Shown here one piece after another: positions 34,453 through 43,902 of a stretch of DNA of 64,000 bases. The notes under the pieces were generated by a model. The model did not search any database, was not told the DNA's origin, and saw nothing but the letters and a program-made list of their open reading frames with translations. This stretch comes from JADLHS01 sp039806955 (lineage in GTDB: Bacteria > Verrucomicrobiota > Verrucomicrobiia > Limisphaerales > JADLHS01). How positions within the stretch are numbered: the first letter of the stretch is position 1; every line of letters starts with the position of its first letter. The DNA is taken from contig JBDHQI010000012.1 in the NCBI GenBank assembly GCA_039806955.1, forward strand, positions 51,197-115,196, in the 5' to 3' direction. The position numbers were made by a program, and so were the translations under genes.

Positions 34453-35152
34453 CCGCGGCGGTCAGCCCCACGAAGACCGCGCGGCTGATGATGCTGTGGC
34501 CAATGTTCAATTCCACCAGATGCGGAACCTGATGGATGATAGACAGGTTCTCATAGTTCAGGCCGTGTCCGGCGTTGACTTGCAATCCGAGCGCGTGCGC
34601 CTGCCGCGCGCCGTTGATCAAGCGCTGCAATTCTACCACGCGCCGGGCGGGATCATGAAAGGTTTCGGCAAACTGGCCCGTGTGGAGTTCGATGAATTGC
34701 GCGCCGGTGCGGGCGGCGGCGGCAATTTGATTTTCATCCGGGGCGATGAACAAACTCACCTCGATGTTGGCGTCGTTCATGCGTTGCCGCGTTTCGGTGA
34801 GGGCCGCTTCGTGGCCCGCGACATCCAGTCCGCCTTCGGTGGTGACCTCCTGACGACGCTCGGGCACGAGGCAAACGATGTCCGGTCGCAGTTCGATGGC
34901 GAGGCTGACGATTTCCGGCACGTTCGCCATTTCGAGATTCAAGCGGGTGGAAATGGTTTCGCGCAGTTTCCACACGTCGCGATCCTGGATGTGCCGCCGG
35001 TCTTCGCGCAAATGCGCGGTGATGCCCTGCGCGCCCGCCGCTTCGCAAACGTGCGCCGCTTCCACCGGTGAAGGTTCGCCCTCCGTTCGACCGCGATAAC
35101 GCGCTTCGCGGAGCGTGGCGGTGTGATCAATGTTGACTCCGAGTTTTAACAC
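34412..35152 (-). CDS. pdxJ: Pyridoxine 5'-phosphate synthase
   Basis: A 246-residue enzyme that condenses 1-deoxyxylulose 5-phosphate with 3-amino-2-oxopropyl phosphate to pyridoxine 5'-phosphate. Family marks: KLGVNIDHTATLREARY, GAQGITAHLREDRRHIQDRD, SLFIAPDENQI, FIELHTGQFAE, and LNIGHSIISRAVFVGL. The best start is GTG 35152. It is transcribed convergently with acpH and divergently from the YmdB-like gene; the 41-base overlap with acpH is real on both strands. Confidence 0.96.
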   Translation of the reverse strand: MLKLGVNIDHTATLREARYRGRTEGEPSPVEAAHVCEAAGAQGITAHLREDRRHIQDRDVWKLRETISTRLNLEMANVPEIVSLAIELRPDIVCLVPERRQEVTTEGGLDVAGHEAALTETRQRMNDANIEVSLFIAPDENQIAAAARTGAQFIELHTGQFAETFHDPARRVVELQRLINGARQAHALGLQVNAGHGLNYENLSIIHQVPHLVELNIGHSIISRAVFVGLTAAVKEMLALLQNYRG

Positions 35153-35248
35153 GTATGGCAGTGTGGGACACGTCGCGCGGGATGCAAATGAGAAATGCGC
35201 CCGATTCTGTGCGTGCCAGGGCCCGGGTTGGTGGGCTAGCTTCGGCTT

Positions 35249-36049
35249 GTGAAAATTCTTTTCATTGGAGACATCGTGGGCGAGCCCGGTCGCCGCGCCG
35301 TGCAGGCTTTGCTGCCCAAGCTGCGAGAGGAACACGCAGTGAATTTTGTGATCGCCAACGGTGAAAACGCCGCCGGCGGCAATGGAATTACCCCGCGCCT
35401 GGCTACGGAACTGTTCGGCGCGGGAATTGACGTCATTACGAGCGGCGACCATTTATGGGATCAGAAGGAAGTGTTGGAATTGTTGAACTCGGAACCGCGT
35501 TTTCTGCGACCGGTCAATTATCCCGAACGCACGCCGGGTCAGGGCGCGGGGATTTTTGACATCAAGAAAACACGATCGGATGCCGCCAGTCCAATTCGAG
35601 TGGCAGTGCTGAATGCGCAAGGTCGCGTGTTCATGGCCGCGCTGGAAAATCCGTTCAGCGTGGTGCCGCCGGTGATTGCGCGGCTCCGATCCGAGACGAA
35701 AATCATCTTCGTGGATTTTCATGCCGAGGCGACCTCGGAGAAAATCGCTTTGGCGCGCCTGTTGGATGGCACGGTTAGCGCCGTTGTGGGGACGCATACG
35801 CATGTGCAGACCGCCGATGAGCAGATTTTTCCGGGCGGCACCGCTTACCTGAGCGACGCTGGTTTTACCGGTCCGCATGAGAGTGTGTTGGGCCGGGAGA
35901 TAGAGCCCGTCATTAAACGCTTCGTCACCAACATGCCGCAGCGGTTTGAAGTGGCGAAGCGCCGGATTCTGCTGCACGGGGCGTTGGTTACGATTGATGC
36001 CGACACCGGTCGCGCCCAGCAAATTCAGCGCATTTTTGAAGCATTGTAG
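35249..36049 (+). CDS. TIGR00282/YmdB family metallophosphoesterase
   Basis: A 266-residue enzyme of the family that includes Bacillus YmdB, a 2',3'-cAMP/cGMP phosphodiesterase affecting biofilm and RNA turnover. Metal ligands are visible in FIGDIVGEPGR, ANGENAAGGNG, SGDHLWDQKE, VDFHAEATSEK, and VGTHTHVQTADE; length matches the family. The start is GTG 35249. It diverges from pdxJ across 96 bases. Confidence 0.92.
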   Translation: MKILFIGDIVGEPGRRAVQALLPKLREEHAVNFVIANGENAAGGNGITPRLATELFGAGIDVITSGDHLWDQKEVLELLNSEPRFLRPVNYPERTPGQGAGIFDIKKTRSDAASPIRVAVLNAQGRVFMAALENPFSVVPPVIARLRSETKIIFVDFHAEATSEKIALARLLDGTVSAVVGTHTHVQTADEQIFPGGTAYLSDAGFTGPHESVLGREIEPVIKRFVTNMPQRFEVAKRRILLHGALVTIDADTGRAQQIQRIFEAL

Positions 36050-36319
36050 TTTTCCGGACTGGGGCGCTGGGTTGTGTTGCATTGTTTGCGGGCTACGGGA
36101 AAAACGCCTGCTGCGTGGTATTGGCGTGGTTGCGGGTTTTCAAGACAAACATTGTCTCGTGCTTCTCGATAGCTGTCTTTAATTCGCAACCTGACGTCAT
36201 GCGGTTGAGAGGTTGGGGCAGCCCTCGCGGCGATTTTGCACGGATTTGGAGCCGAAACATTGGAAAAATCCCCCGGGGGGTTACCGGATTGGCAATTTTT
36301 TTGCGATGCCCTCTTTTTG
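36050..36319. promoter_or_regulatory. Leader region with possible upstream activator site
   Basis: 270 bases before the large repeat protein. AGACAA-ACA-TTGTCT (36143-36157) is a perfect inverted repeat about 160-170 bases before the predicted sigma-54 start site, the usual position of an enhancer-binding protein. No coding frame or RNA structure is convincing. Confidence 0.35.
36288..36305 (+). promoter_or_regulatory. Sigma-54 (RpoN) type promoter
   Basis: TTGGCAATTTTTTTGCG has GG (36291-36292) and GC (36303-36304) exactly ten bases apart, with the conserved TGGCA and TTGC boxes. It differs from the consensus mainly at the C after TGGCA. Predicted transcription start is about 36316. Confidence 0.55.
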
Positions 36320-39300
36320 ATGTGTCGTAAAGGAGTGTTGTATTCGGTAAGTCGTAAGACGTGGAGTGTCTTCTTCAGTTGTCTTTCACTTTTCGCCCTG
36401 ATCCCAGCTGCGCCGGCGGCGGACGTTACTTTGGCGTGGGATGCCAGTCCTGATACCACGGTGGTCGGCTACCGTGTTTATTATGGCAGCGTCAGCGGCA
36501 ATTACACCAATTTCATCCAGGTTGGAAACGTCACCACCGCCACCGTGACGAATCTGCGCGCTGGCAACAGGTACTATTTTGCCGCCACTGCTAACGATTC
36601 TGATGATCTTGAAAGCCCCTTTTCCAATGAAGTTGGCTATACTGTTCCGTCAGTGAACCAGGTGCCGACGTTGGGGGCGATTGGGAACGTGACGATAGAT
36701 GAGGATGCGGGATTACAGACGGTGGGGTTGAGCGGGATTAGTGCGGGGAGTGGGGAGACGGGACAGCCGTTGACGGTGAGCGCGGTGTCATCGAACCCGG
36801 GATTGGTACCGCATCCGGAGGTGAGTTACACGAGTCCGAACGGGACGGGGAGCTTGCGGTTTACGCCGGTGGCCGATGGGCACGGGAGCGCGGTGATCAC
36901 GGTGACGGTGAACGACGGGCAGGGGACGAACAACACGGTGAGCCGGAACTTTACGGTGACGGTACGTTCGGTGAACGACGCGCCGACGTTGGATGCGATT
37001 GCGAACCGGAGTCTGACGGGCGACGGGGGGGCGCAGACGGTGGGGTTGAGCGGGATCAGTTCGGGGGCGGCGGACGAGGCGGACGTGCTGACGGTGAGCG
37101 CGGTGTCGTCGGACCCGAGTTTGGTATCGCACCCGGTGGTGAGCTACACGAGTCCGAACGGGACGGGGAGTCTGCGGCTGGAGCCGGCGGCGAATCGGAA
37201 CGGGAGCGCGGTAATCACGGTGACGGTGAACGACGGGCAGGCGCAGAACGGGACGGTGAGCCGAAGCTTCACGGTGACAGTCAACGCCGTGAACCAGGTG
37301 CCGACGTTGGGGGCGATTGGGAACGTGACGATAGATGAGGATGCGGGATTACAGACGGTGGGGTTGAGCGGGATTAGTGCGGGGAGTGGGGAGACGGGAC
37401 AGCCGTTGACGGTGAGCGCGGTGTCATCGAACCCGGGATTGGTACCGCATCCGGAGGTGAGTTACACGAGTCCGAACGGGACGGGGAGCTTGCGGTTTAC
37501 GCCGGTGGCCGATGGGCACGGGAGCGCGGTGATCACGGTGACGGTGAACGACGGGCAGGGGACGAACAACACGGTGAGCCGGAACTTTACGGTGACGGTA
37601 CGTTCGGTGAACGACGCGCCGACGTTGGATGCGATTGCGAACCGGAGTCTGACGGGCGACGGGGGGGCGCAGACGGTGGGGTTGAGCGGGATCAGTTCGG
37701 GGGCGGCGGACGAGGCGGACGTGCTGACGGTGAGCGCGGTGTCGTCGGACCCGAGTTTGGTATCGCACCCGGTGGTGAGCTACACGAGTCCGAACGGGAC
37801 GGGGAGTCTGCGGCTGGAGCCGGCGGCGAATCGGAACGGGAGCGCGGTAATCACGGTGACGGTGAACGACGGGCAGGCGCAGAACGGGACGGTGAGCCGA
37901 AGCTTCACGGTGACAGTCAACGCCGTGAACCAGGTGCCGACGATCTCGACGATTACGGACCGGACCATCATTTCAGACACCAATAGCGGGCTGATCGGAT
38001 TTGTCATCAGTGACGAAGATACGCCGGTTAATTCGCTGACTTTAACGGCCAGCTCGTCCGCGCCAAGCATCGTTCCAGTCGCCGGCATTGTATTCGGAGG
38101 TAGCGGGACCAATCGAACGGTGCGAATCACGCCCGTTCCTGATTCTGCCGGGACCGCCCGGATTACGCTGACGGTGAGCGATGGCACGGCCGCCGCCAGC
38201 ACTGCGTTTAATGTGATAGTGCAGAAGCCGCAGCCGGCGGTGGGGCAATTGTCCGTGGTAAAGAACGGTGAAGGCACAATCACTCCCGATCTTACCGGCA
38301 TGACGTTAATTGTGGGGCAGAGCTACACCGTCACAGCCGTTCCGGCGTCCGGCTATGTGTTCTCAAGCTGGAGTGGTAGTGTGGTTTCAACCTCGTCGAC
38401 CCTCACTTTCATCATGCAATCCAACACGGTGATTCAGGCCAACTTTGTGGGGGATCCCTATCTGGCTGCGGCTGGAACCTACAATGGTTTGTTTAATGAA
38501 ACCGATGAAGTGCGTTTGGAAAGCGCCGGGACGTTCAGCGTTTACGTGGACAACCAGGGTCATTACTCGGCCTGGGTGCAGATGGGATACGTTCGTTATC
38601 CCTTTAGTGGAGCGTTGAGTCAGGAGCTGCGCGCCACCAATACCATCGCTCGTTGGGAGCAGAGTTCCCTCGTGGTCGAGTTGGAGGTGGGACGGGGAGC
38701 GACTGCGGGTCAGATTTTTGGGCGCATAACCGACGGACGCTGGACGGGGCAACTCTCAGGAGGGCGTCCAGCGTCCAGTTCGGACCTTGCGGGTGAATAT
38801 ACCGCAGTGTTCCCGGGAATTGCCGGAGACCTCTCGCGTCCAGCAGGTGACGGTTATGCCACCATTCACGTAGCGGCCGATGGTCTGGCGACGATGAGCG
38901 GCACGTTGGCCGACGGCACCCGGTTCATGCAGTCCGCCTACATCACGGTGGATGGCGACTGGCCCTTGGGCGTTTCCATGTATGCGGGCAAAGGTTTGAT
39001 CCTGAGCTGGGTCACGTTTGCCAATCTCGCCTCGAGCGATCTGAACGGGGACATGGTCTGGATCAAACAAGCCGGGGCCAGTGCCACGAGTTATCCACTC
39101 GGATTCGCGCTTGGCACCAAAGTGGTCGGTTCAGCGTATGTCGCTCCGCAAGCGGGGGAGAAGGCGCTGAATCTCACGGGCGGCGTGGTGCGCTTCAGCG
39201 GCGGCAACTTGACCGCACCGTTTAACAATGTCGTCAGTATCAACCCGGGCAGCCAGGTGGTGAATCTGAGTCCGAACACCCTTGCTTTCAATATCACTCC

Positions 39301-39451
39301 GAGTTCCGGATTGTTTAGCGGTCAGGTGCAAGAGCCTGATGGCGGATCGACCCACGTTTTCAACGGAGTAATTCTACAGAAGCTGAACGCCGGGTATGGC
39401 ACAATGGACGGTTCGCCGTTAGCCAGCCGCGTGGTCTTGGCGGCTCCGTAA
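36320..39451 (+). CDS. Large surface protein with fibronectin III and duplicated Ig/cadherin-like domains
   Basis: A 1043-residue exported protein. Signal peptide near residues 15-33 (VFFSCLSLFALIPAAPAADV), then a fibronectin-III-like domain (TLAWDASPDTTVVGYRVYYG), then four 106-residue Ig/cadherin-like modules in order A-B-A-B, each pair (636 bp) repeated exactly in DNA, then a fifth related domain, a repeat-like domain (GEGTITPDLTGMTLIVG, then SWSGSVVS), and a long beta-rich end with no recognised family. ATG 36320 is used, but an AAAGGAG at 36329-36335 and TTG/GTG codons just after complicate the choice. The DNA of the repeats uses far more G-ending codons than the rest. Confidence 0.82.
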   Translation: MCRKGVLYSVSRKTWSVFFSCLSLFALIPAAPAADVTLAWDASPDTTVVGYRVYYGSVSGNYTNFIQVGNVTTATVTNLRAGNRYYFAATANDSDDLESPFSNEVGYTVPSVNQVPTLGAIGNVTIDEDAGLQTVGLSGISAGSGETGQPLTVSAVSSNPGLVPHPEVSYTSPNGTGSLRFTPVADGHGSAVITVTVNDGQGTNNTVSRNFTVTVRSVNDAPTLDAIANRSLTGDGGAQTVGLSGISSGAADEADVLTVSAVSSDPSLVSHPVVSYTSPNGTGSLRLEPAANRNGSAVITVTVNDGQAQNGTVSRSFTVTVNAVNQVPTLGAIGNVTIDEDAGLQTVGLSGISAGSGETGQPLTVSAVSSNPGLVPHPEVSYTSPNGTGSLRFTPVADGHGSAVITVTVNDGQGTNNTVSRNFTVTVRSVNDAPTLDAIANRSLTGDGGAQTVGLSGISSGAADEADVLTVSAVSSDPSLVSHPVVSYTSPNGTGSLRLEPAANRNGSAVITVTVNDGQAQNGTVSRSFTVTVNAVNQVPTISTITDRTIISDTNSGLIGFVISDEDTPVNSLTLTASSSAPSIVPVAGIVFGGSGTNRTVRITPVPDSAGTARITLTVSDGTAAASTAFNVIVQKPQPAVGQLSVVKNGEGTITPDLTGMTLIVGQSYTVTAVPASGYVFSSWSGSVVSTSSTLTFIMQSNTVIQANFVGDPYLAAAGTYNGLFNETDEVRLESAGTFSVYVDNQGHYSAWVQMGYVRYPFSGALSQELRATNTIARWEQSSLVVELEVGRGATAGQIFGRITDGRWTGQLSGGRPASSSDLAGEYTAVFPGIAGDLSRPAGDGYATIHVAADGLATMSGTLADGTRFMQSAYITVDGDWPLGVSMYAGKGLILSWVTFANLASSDLNGDMVWIKQAGASATSYPLGFALGTKVVGSAYVAPQAGEKALNLTGGVVRFSGGNLTAPFNNVVSINPGSQVVNLSPNTLAFNITPSSGLFSGQVQEPDGGSTHVFNGVILQKLNAGYGTMDGSPLASRVVLAAP
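36653..37924 (+). repeat. Perfect 636-bp tandem duplication inside the surface-protein gene
   Basis: Unit 1 (36653-37288) and unit 2 (37289-37924) look identical base for base, and the first 18 bases of a third copy follow (37925-37942) before the sequence diverges. Each unit contains two diverged 318-base halves (106 residues each). The copies keep the reading frame. Confidence 0.92.
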
Positions 39452-39535
39452 TTTTGACGACTTGCGATGATTCAGAACGCAGGCGAATGGAGTCAGTCCG
39501 TATTCAACTACTCTGACATAAAGCGAATGATTTAA

Positions 39536-42500
39536 ATGGCGAAAGTCCGTCCGATCAGCGACGAAAGACGTATCGGAAGCTGGCTGAGGTTATTTGCAAC
39601 CTTGGCCATGCTGCCGTTGCTGGTTTCGTTCGCGTCCGCCGCGCCACAAAAAGTGCGGGTGAGCGATCCGGTGCTGGCCAAGCAGTTGCTCGAGCGGGGT
39701 GGCCAGGTGCTCGCCGATTATGGCAGCTTCAAAATCATCCGCACTGAAGATGATTCCGCAGTGGGTTTGCGCGGTGGGCGCGCGGAAGACACGGCCGACC
39801 AACTGCGATTGAATGCGCGCAGCATCTCAACGCAGGACATTTCGAAGCAACGACCCCGTTCCACCCGGACGCCAGCCAATGTGGCGCAGTTGCACTTGGT
39901 TCAATTCGTCGGTCCGATCAAGCCTGCGTGGCGCGAGCAATTACAGCAACTGGGCGCGCAAATCGTGAGCTACGTCCCCGCCAATGCCTATTTGATTCGC
40001 GGTGAAGCGACGACGTTGGCGCGAGTACAGGCCTGGGCCGTCGCGACGGATTACGTGCAATGGGATGATGCCTACGCTGCAGAGGATAAATTAGCTCCCA
40101 GCATTCGCCGCCGCCCCGGTGCTGATTCACGCGTAGTCCAAACCAATGATTTGTTCGCCGTTCAATTGATCGAATCTGCTGCGGACAATCCCGCAACGCT
40201 GACTTTGATTGACGCGTTGAAATTGCAGCCCATCCGGCGCGATTTTCGCGTTCTGCAATATCGCAATCTCATTGTGCGTCTGCCGCCGGGGCGGTTGGAT
40301 GAATTGACCGTACGGCCGGATGTGGTTTCGATTCAACTGTATCAGGAGCCGCAACTGCGGGATGAGCGGCAGGCGCAAATCATCGCCGGAGCTGGGTCTG
40401 GCTCGCAGCCCACTGGTCCCGATTATTTCGGCTGGTTGGCAGGCAAGGGCTTTACGCAGGAGCAATTTGATGCCTCGGGATTCGTTGTGGATATCAGTGA
40501 CAGTGGAATTGACAATGGCACGACTGCGCCCGGCCACCTGGCACTATATCACTATGCTGACGCGTCACTGGGCAGTCGCGTGGCGTATAACCGTTTGTTT
40601 GGAACGCCGCATTCGGGTAGCACGCTGGCCGGGTTGGACGGGCACGGCAATTTAAATGCGCACATTCTGGCGGGTTACGCCAACAATCTCGCCGGATTTC
40701 CGCACACGGACAGCGCTGGATTTCAATACGGTCTCGGCGTATGTCCGTTTGTACAAATCGGCTCGTCGGTGGTGTTCGATCCGGATCAATTCACCCATCC
40801 GGATTACGTCGAGTTGCAAGCACGAGCTTATCAAGACGGCGCGCGTATCAGCGTCAACAGTTGGGGCGCACCGGACAACACCTATTCGATTGACGCCCAG
40901 GCTTACGACGCTCTGGTACGCGACGCGCAACCTGCGGGATCGGTTTATGACACGCCGGGCAATCAAGAGATGGTCATTTTATTTGCCGCCGGCAACAGCG
41001 GACCGGCGCCCCATTCCGTTGGTGCTCCGGGCACGGCGAAAAACGTGATCACCGTGGGCGCTTCCGAGAACGTGCGTTCACTCAACATTGCCAACGGCGG
41101 ATCAAGCGCGTTTGGCAGTGACGGCGGCGGCTACACGGATTTGAATGCCGATACTGCCGATGATCTCGCGCTGTTTTCGAGCCGCGGTCCGTGCAGCGAT
41201 GGCCGGCAGAAACCGGACTTGGTTGCGCCAGGAACGCATGTGGTCGGTGGCGTGCCGCAGAGTGCATTAACTTTGGATGGCTTGGGCACCGCGCTGAGTG
41301 GATTCAAGGCGTCTTCGATTCTGGCGTTGAGCGGCAGCGGCACTCCCGGCAGTCCGGCGAATTTCTTTCCGCTGGGCCAACAATTTTACACCGTTTCCTC
41401 GGGAACCAGTCACGCCGTCCCTGCTGTAGCGGGGGCTTGTGCCTTGTTGCGACAGTATTTTCTGAATCAGAATCAGCCCGCGCCCAGTCCGGCGATGACC
41501 AAGGCGTATTTGATGAATAGCGCGCGCTATTTGACGGGGGCCGGGGTTGGTGACGATTTGTGGTCGTCAGGACAAGGGCTTGGGGCCGTCTGGTTGGATC
41601 GTGCCTTCGATGCGACCCCACGAATTCTGCGCGACCAGACAACCGAAGATATTTTTACGGCTTCAGGACAAACCCGTGTTTTTACCGGGCGGATTGTGGA
41701 TGCGGACAAACCTCTGCGAGTGACACTGGCTTGGACGGACGCGCCGGGCAGCACGGTGGGTGACGCGTTTAACAACGATCTGGATCTAGTGGTGCAGATC
41801 GGCACAAACCGGTATCTCGGGAATGTTTTCAGTGGTTCAGATTCGATTCAAGGTGGTAGCGCTGATTCGCGCAACAACGCCGAGAGCGTATTGCTGCCCG
41901 CCGGAGTTTCTGGCGACATCGTCGTGACCGTACTGGCGGCCAACATCAATTCGGATGGTGTGCCCAATTACGGCGGTCCACTGGATCAGGATTTTGCTTT
42001 GGTGATTTACAACGCGACCAACACGGCTGTGCCACTGGTTCGCGCCGCCGCCGCTACGCTGGCTGCCGAGGGATTTACTCCGGCCAATCAAGCGGCGGAC
42101 CCGGGCGAAATGGTGGCGGTGCAGTTGGCTTTGGAAAATTACGGCACGCTTGACGCCTCGAACCTGTGGGTGACGTTGCTGGCTACCAACGGCGTTTCCA
42201 ATCCAAGCGCTGCGATGAACTACGGCGACTTAACGTCCGGTGCGGCGCCGGTCGGACGCAACTTCGGCTTTACCGCGGTTGGCGACTGCGGCGGTGTCAT
42301 CTCGCTCATGTTCCGCTTGCAAGACGACAGCGGCGATTTGGGATTGGTAAATGTGGAATTGCCGCTGGGACAACGCATCATCACCACGCAGCAATTTACC
42401 AATGCCACCGAGTTGATCATCCCGGATAGCGGTCCAGCCTCGCTCTTTCCCAGCCCGATTACCGTGACGGGAATGAGCGGCAAAATCATTGGCGTGACGG

Positions 42501-43816
42501 CGATCTTGGATGGGTTGACGCACGCCTGGCCGGAGGACGTGGATGTTTTGTTGGTTGGACCGAACGGACAAAAGGTCATGCTGCTGTCCGATTGCGGTGG
42601 CGGCAATTCCTGCTCCAACCTGCAATTGAATTTTTCCGACGCGGCGACGCAATTCATCCCGCAAGGCGGGCCGATGGTCAGCGGAACTTACAAGCCGACG
42701 AATTACGGTCTGATTGGTGATGTGTTCTCCGCTCCTGCGCCGGGCGGTGGTTATGGCGATCACCTAAACGCTTTCGTGGGTGGCAATCCCAACGGAACTT
42801 GGCGGTTATTTGTTCAAGACGATAGCGCCATGTCGGGGGGGTGTTTGCTGCGCGGTTGGAGTTTAAGCCTCACCACCTCGAATCTCGTTTGTGCCTCCGC
42901 AAACCAGACTTTTGCCGATCTTGGGATTACCGTGGAGATGGCGACCAATCGCGTCGCCACCTGGAGCAATTTCACCATGACGATAACCGTGACCAATCAC
43001 GGCGCAAATCCGGCAACATTTGTCACGGTCAGCAATCAATTTCCCGCGAGCTATTTGTTGGATACCGCCGTTGCTGACTGTGGTTTGTGGGCGCTAACGA
43101 ACTCGACGGGCTTATGGGAAATTGGGGCACTTGATCCTGGCGAAGTGGTCAGCCTCGAGTTATCCGGCAGGTGTTTACTGGCTGGAGAATTTGTGAACTC
43201 CAGCCTGGTGCGCAGTTTTACGGATGATCCGCAGTTGACCAACAATGGGGCGACATTGGAATTTTCCGTGGTTAAAATTGACGGCCCCGGATTGGGCGTT
43301 GGTTCGTCCCAACCCCCGTCGTTGTCGCCTCTATCGGATCGCGTGGTACACGCCGGCAGTCCGGTGCATTTTATGGCCACGGCAACCGTGCCTGATTCGC
43401 CCACCAACGAACTCGCGTTCTCTTTGTTAAGCGGCGCGCCGGCGACTGCGATCATCAATCCAGTCTCGGGAGAATTTTTCTGGCAAACCTTGGATGTGGA
43501 TGCCAACACTACCAACTTGATAGCCATTCAAGTTGCCAGCGTTGTCAATCCAACTCAGACAGATACGGGCACTTTCCACATCCTGGTGCAACCCCGGCCG
43601 CTGATGACGAACATCATCCGTCAACCGGAGGCGATGGTGATCAGTTGGTCGGCGATCTCCGGCCAGCAATATCAGTTGGAGACGACGACGAATTTGCTCT
43701 CTGATTCCTGGGAGGAACTGGGTCCGGCGCTGACGGCCGTGAATTCGGCGATTTTCTATACCAACTCACTCCCCATCCAATCGCAGCAGTTTTATCGCGT
43801 TCGCGTGATTCCTTGA
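39536..43816 (+). CDS. Subtilisin-like serine protease (S8) with proprotein-convertase P-domain
   Basis: A 1426-residue exported protein: signal peptide in residues about 15-36 (FATLAMLPLLVSFASA), a propeptide, S8 catalytic domain with Asp in VVDISDSGIDNG (near residue 320), His in LDGHGNLNAHILAG and Ser in SSGTSHAVPAVAGACA (near 625). Later come a P-domain (IPDSGPASLFPSPITVTGMS, then NPNGTWRLFVQDDSA), a DUF11-like and an Ig-like domain, and a C-terminal module ending QQFYRVRVIP. It probably degrades extracellular protein. It follows the large repeat-protein gene by 84 bases in the same direction and could share its transcript. Confidence 0.9.
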   Translation: MAKVRPISDERRIGSWLRLFATLAMLPLLVSFASAAPQKVRVSDPVLAKQLLERGGQVLADYGSFKIIRTEDDSAVGLRGGRAEDTADQLRLNARSISTQDISKQRPRSTRTPANVAQLHLVQFVGPIKPAWREQLQQLGAQIVSYVPANAYLIRGEATTLARVQAWAVATDYVQWDDAYAAEDKLAPSIRRRPGADSRVVQTNDLFAVQLIESAADNPATLTLIDALKLQPIRRDFRVLQYRNLIVRLPPGRLDELTVRPDVVSIQLYQEPQLRDERQAQIIAGAGSGSQPTGPDYFGWLAGKGFTQEQFDASGFVVDISDSGIDNGTTAPGHLALYHYADASLGSRVAYNRLFGTPHSGSTLAGLDGHGNLNAHILAGYANNLAGFPHTDSAGFQYGLGVCPFVQIGSSVVFDPDQFTHPDYVELQARAYQDGARISVNSWGAPDNTYSIDAQAYDALVRDAQPAGSVYDTPGNQEMVILFAAGNSGPAPHSVGAPGTAKNVITVGASENVRSLNIANGGSSAFGSDGGGYTDLNADTADDLALFSSRGPCSDGRQKPDLVAPGTHVVGGVPQSALTLDGLGTALSGFKASSILALSGSGTPGSPANFFPLGQQFYTVSSGTSHAVPAVAGACALLRQYFLNQNQPAPSPAMTKAYLMNSARYLTGAGVGDDLWSSGQGLGAVWLDRAFDATPRILRDQTTEDIFTASGQTRVFTGRIVDADKPLRVTLAWTDAPGSTVGDAFNNDLDLVVQIGTNRYLGNVFSGSDSIQGGSADSRNNAESVLLPAGVSGDIVVTVLAANINSDGVPNYGGPLDQDFALVIYNATNTAVPLVRAAAATLAAEGFTPANQAADPGEMVAVQLALENYGTLDASNLWVTLLATNGVSNPSAAMNYGDLTSGAAPVGRNFGFTAVGDCGGVISLMFRLQDDSGDLGLVNVELPLGQRIITTQQFTNATELIIPDSGPASLFPSPITVTGMSGKIIGVTAILDGLTHAWPEDVDVLLVGPNGQKVMLLSDCGGGNSCSNLQLNFSDAATQFIPQGGPMVSGTYKPTNYGLIGDVFSAPAPGGGYGDHLNAFVGGNPNGTWRLFVQDDSAMSGGCLLRGWSLSLTTSNLVCASANQTFADLGITVEMATNRVATWSNFTMTITVTNHGANPATFVTVSNQFPASYLLDTAVADCGLWALTNSTGLWEIGALDPGEVVSLELSGRCLLAGEFVNSSLVRSFTDDPQLTNNGATLEFSVVKIDGPGLGVGSSQPPSLSPLSDRVVHAGSPVHFMATATVPDSPTNELAFSLLSGAPATAIINPVSGEFFWQTLDVDANTTNLIAIQVASVVNPTQTDTGTFHILVQPRPLMTNIIRQPEAMVISWSAISGQQYQLETTTNLLSDSWEELGPALTAVNSAIFYTNSLPIQSQQFYRVRVIP

Positions 43817-43902
43817 CCACGTCGCGCCGCTCAAAAATGGAGGCGGCGGGGTTGCCAAGAAATTCTTTTGCAATTCGGCGCCGCTCGAAACAAAATCTCC
43901 TC

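Noticed and set aside
36788..37768. Two identical antisense frames in the duplicated region
   Set aside because: They are a by-product of the duplicated G-rich sense codons, with Arg/His-rich low-complexity translations.
36653..37942. Possible CRISPR or satellite array
   Set aside because: Units are 318/636 bases, contiguous, in frame with a long coding sequence and without spacers.
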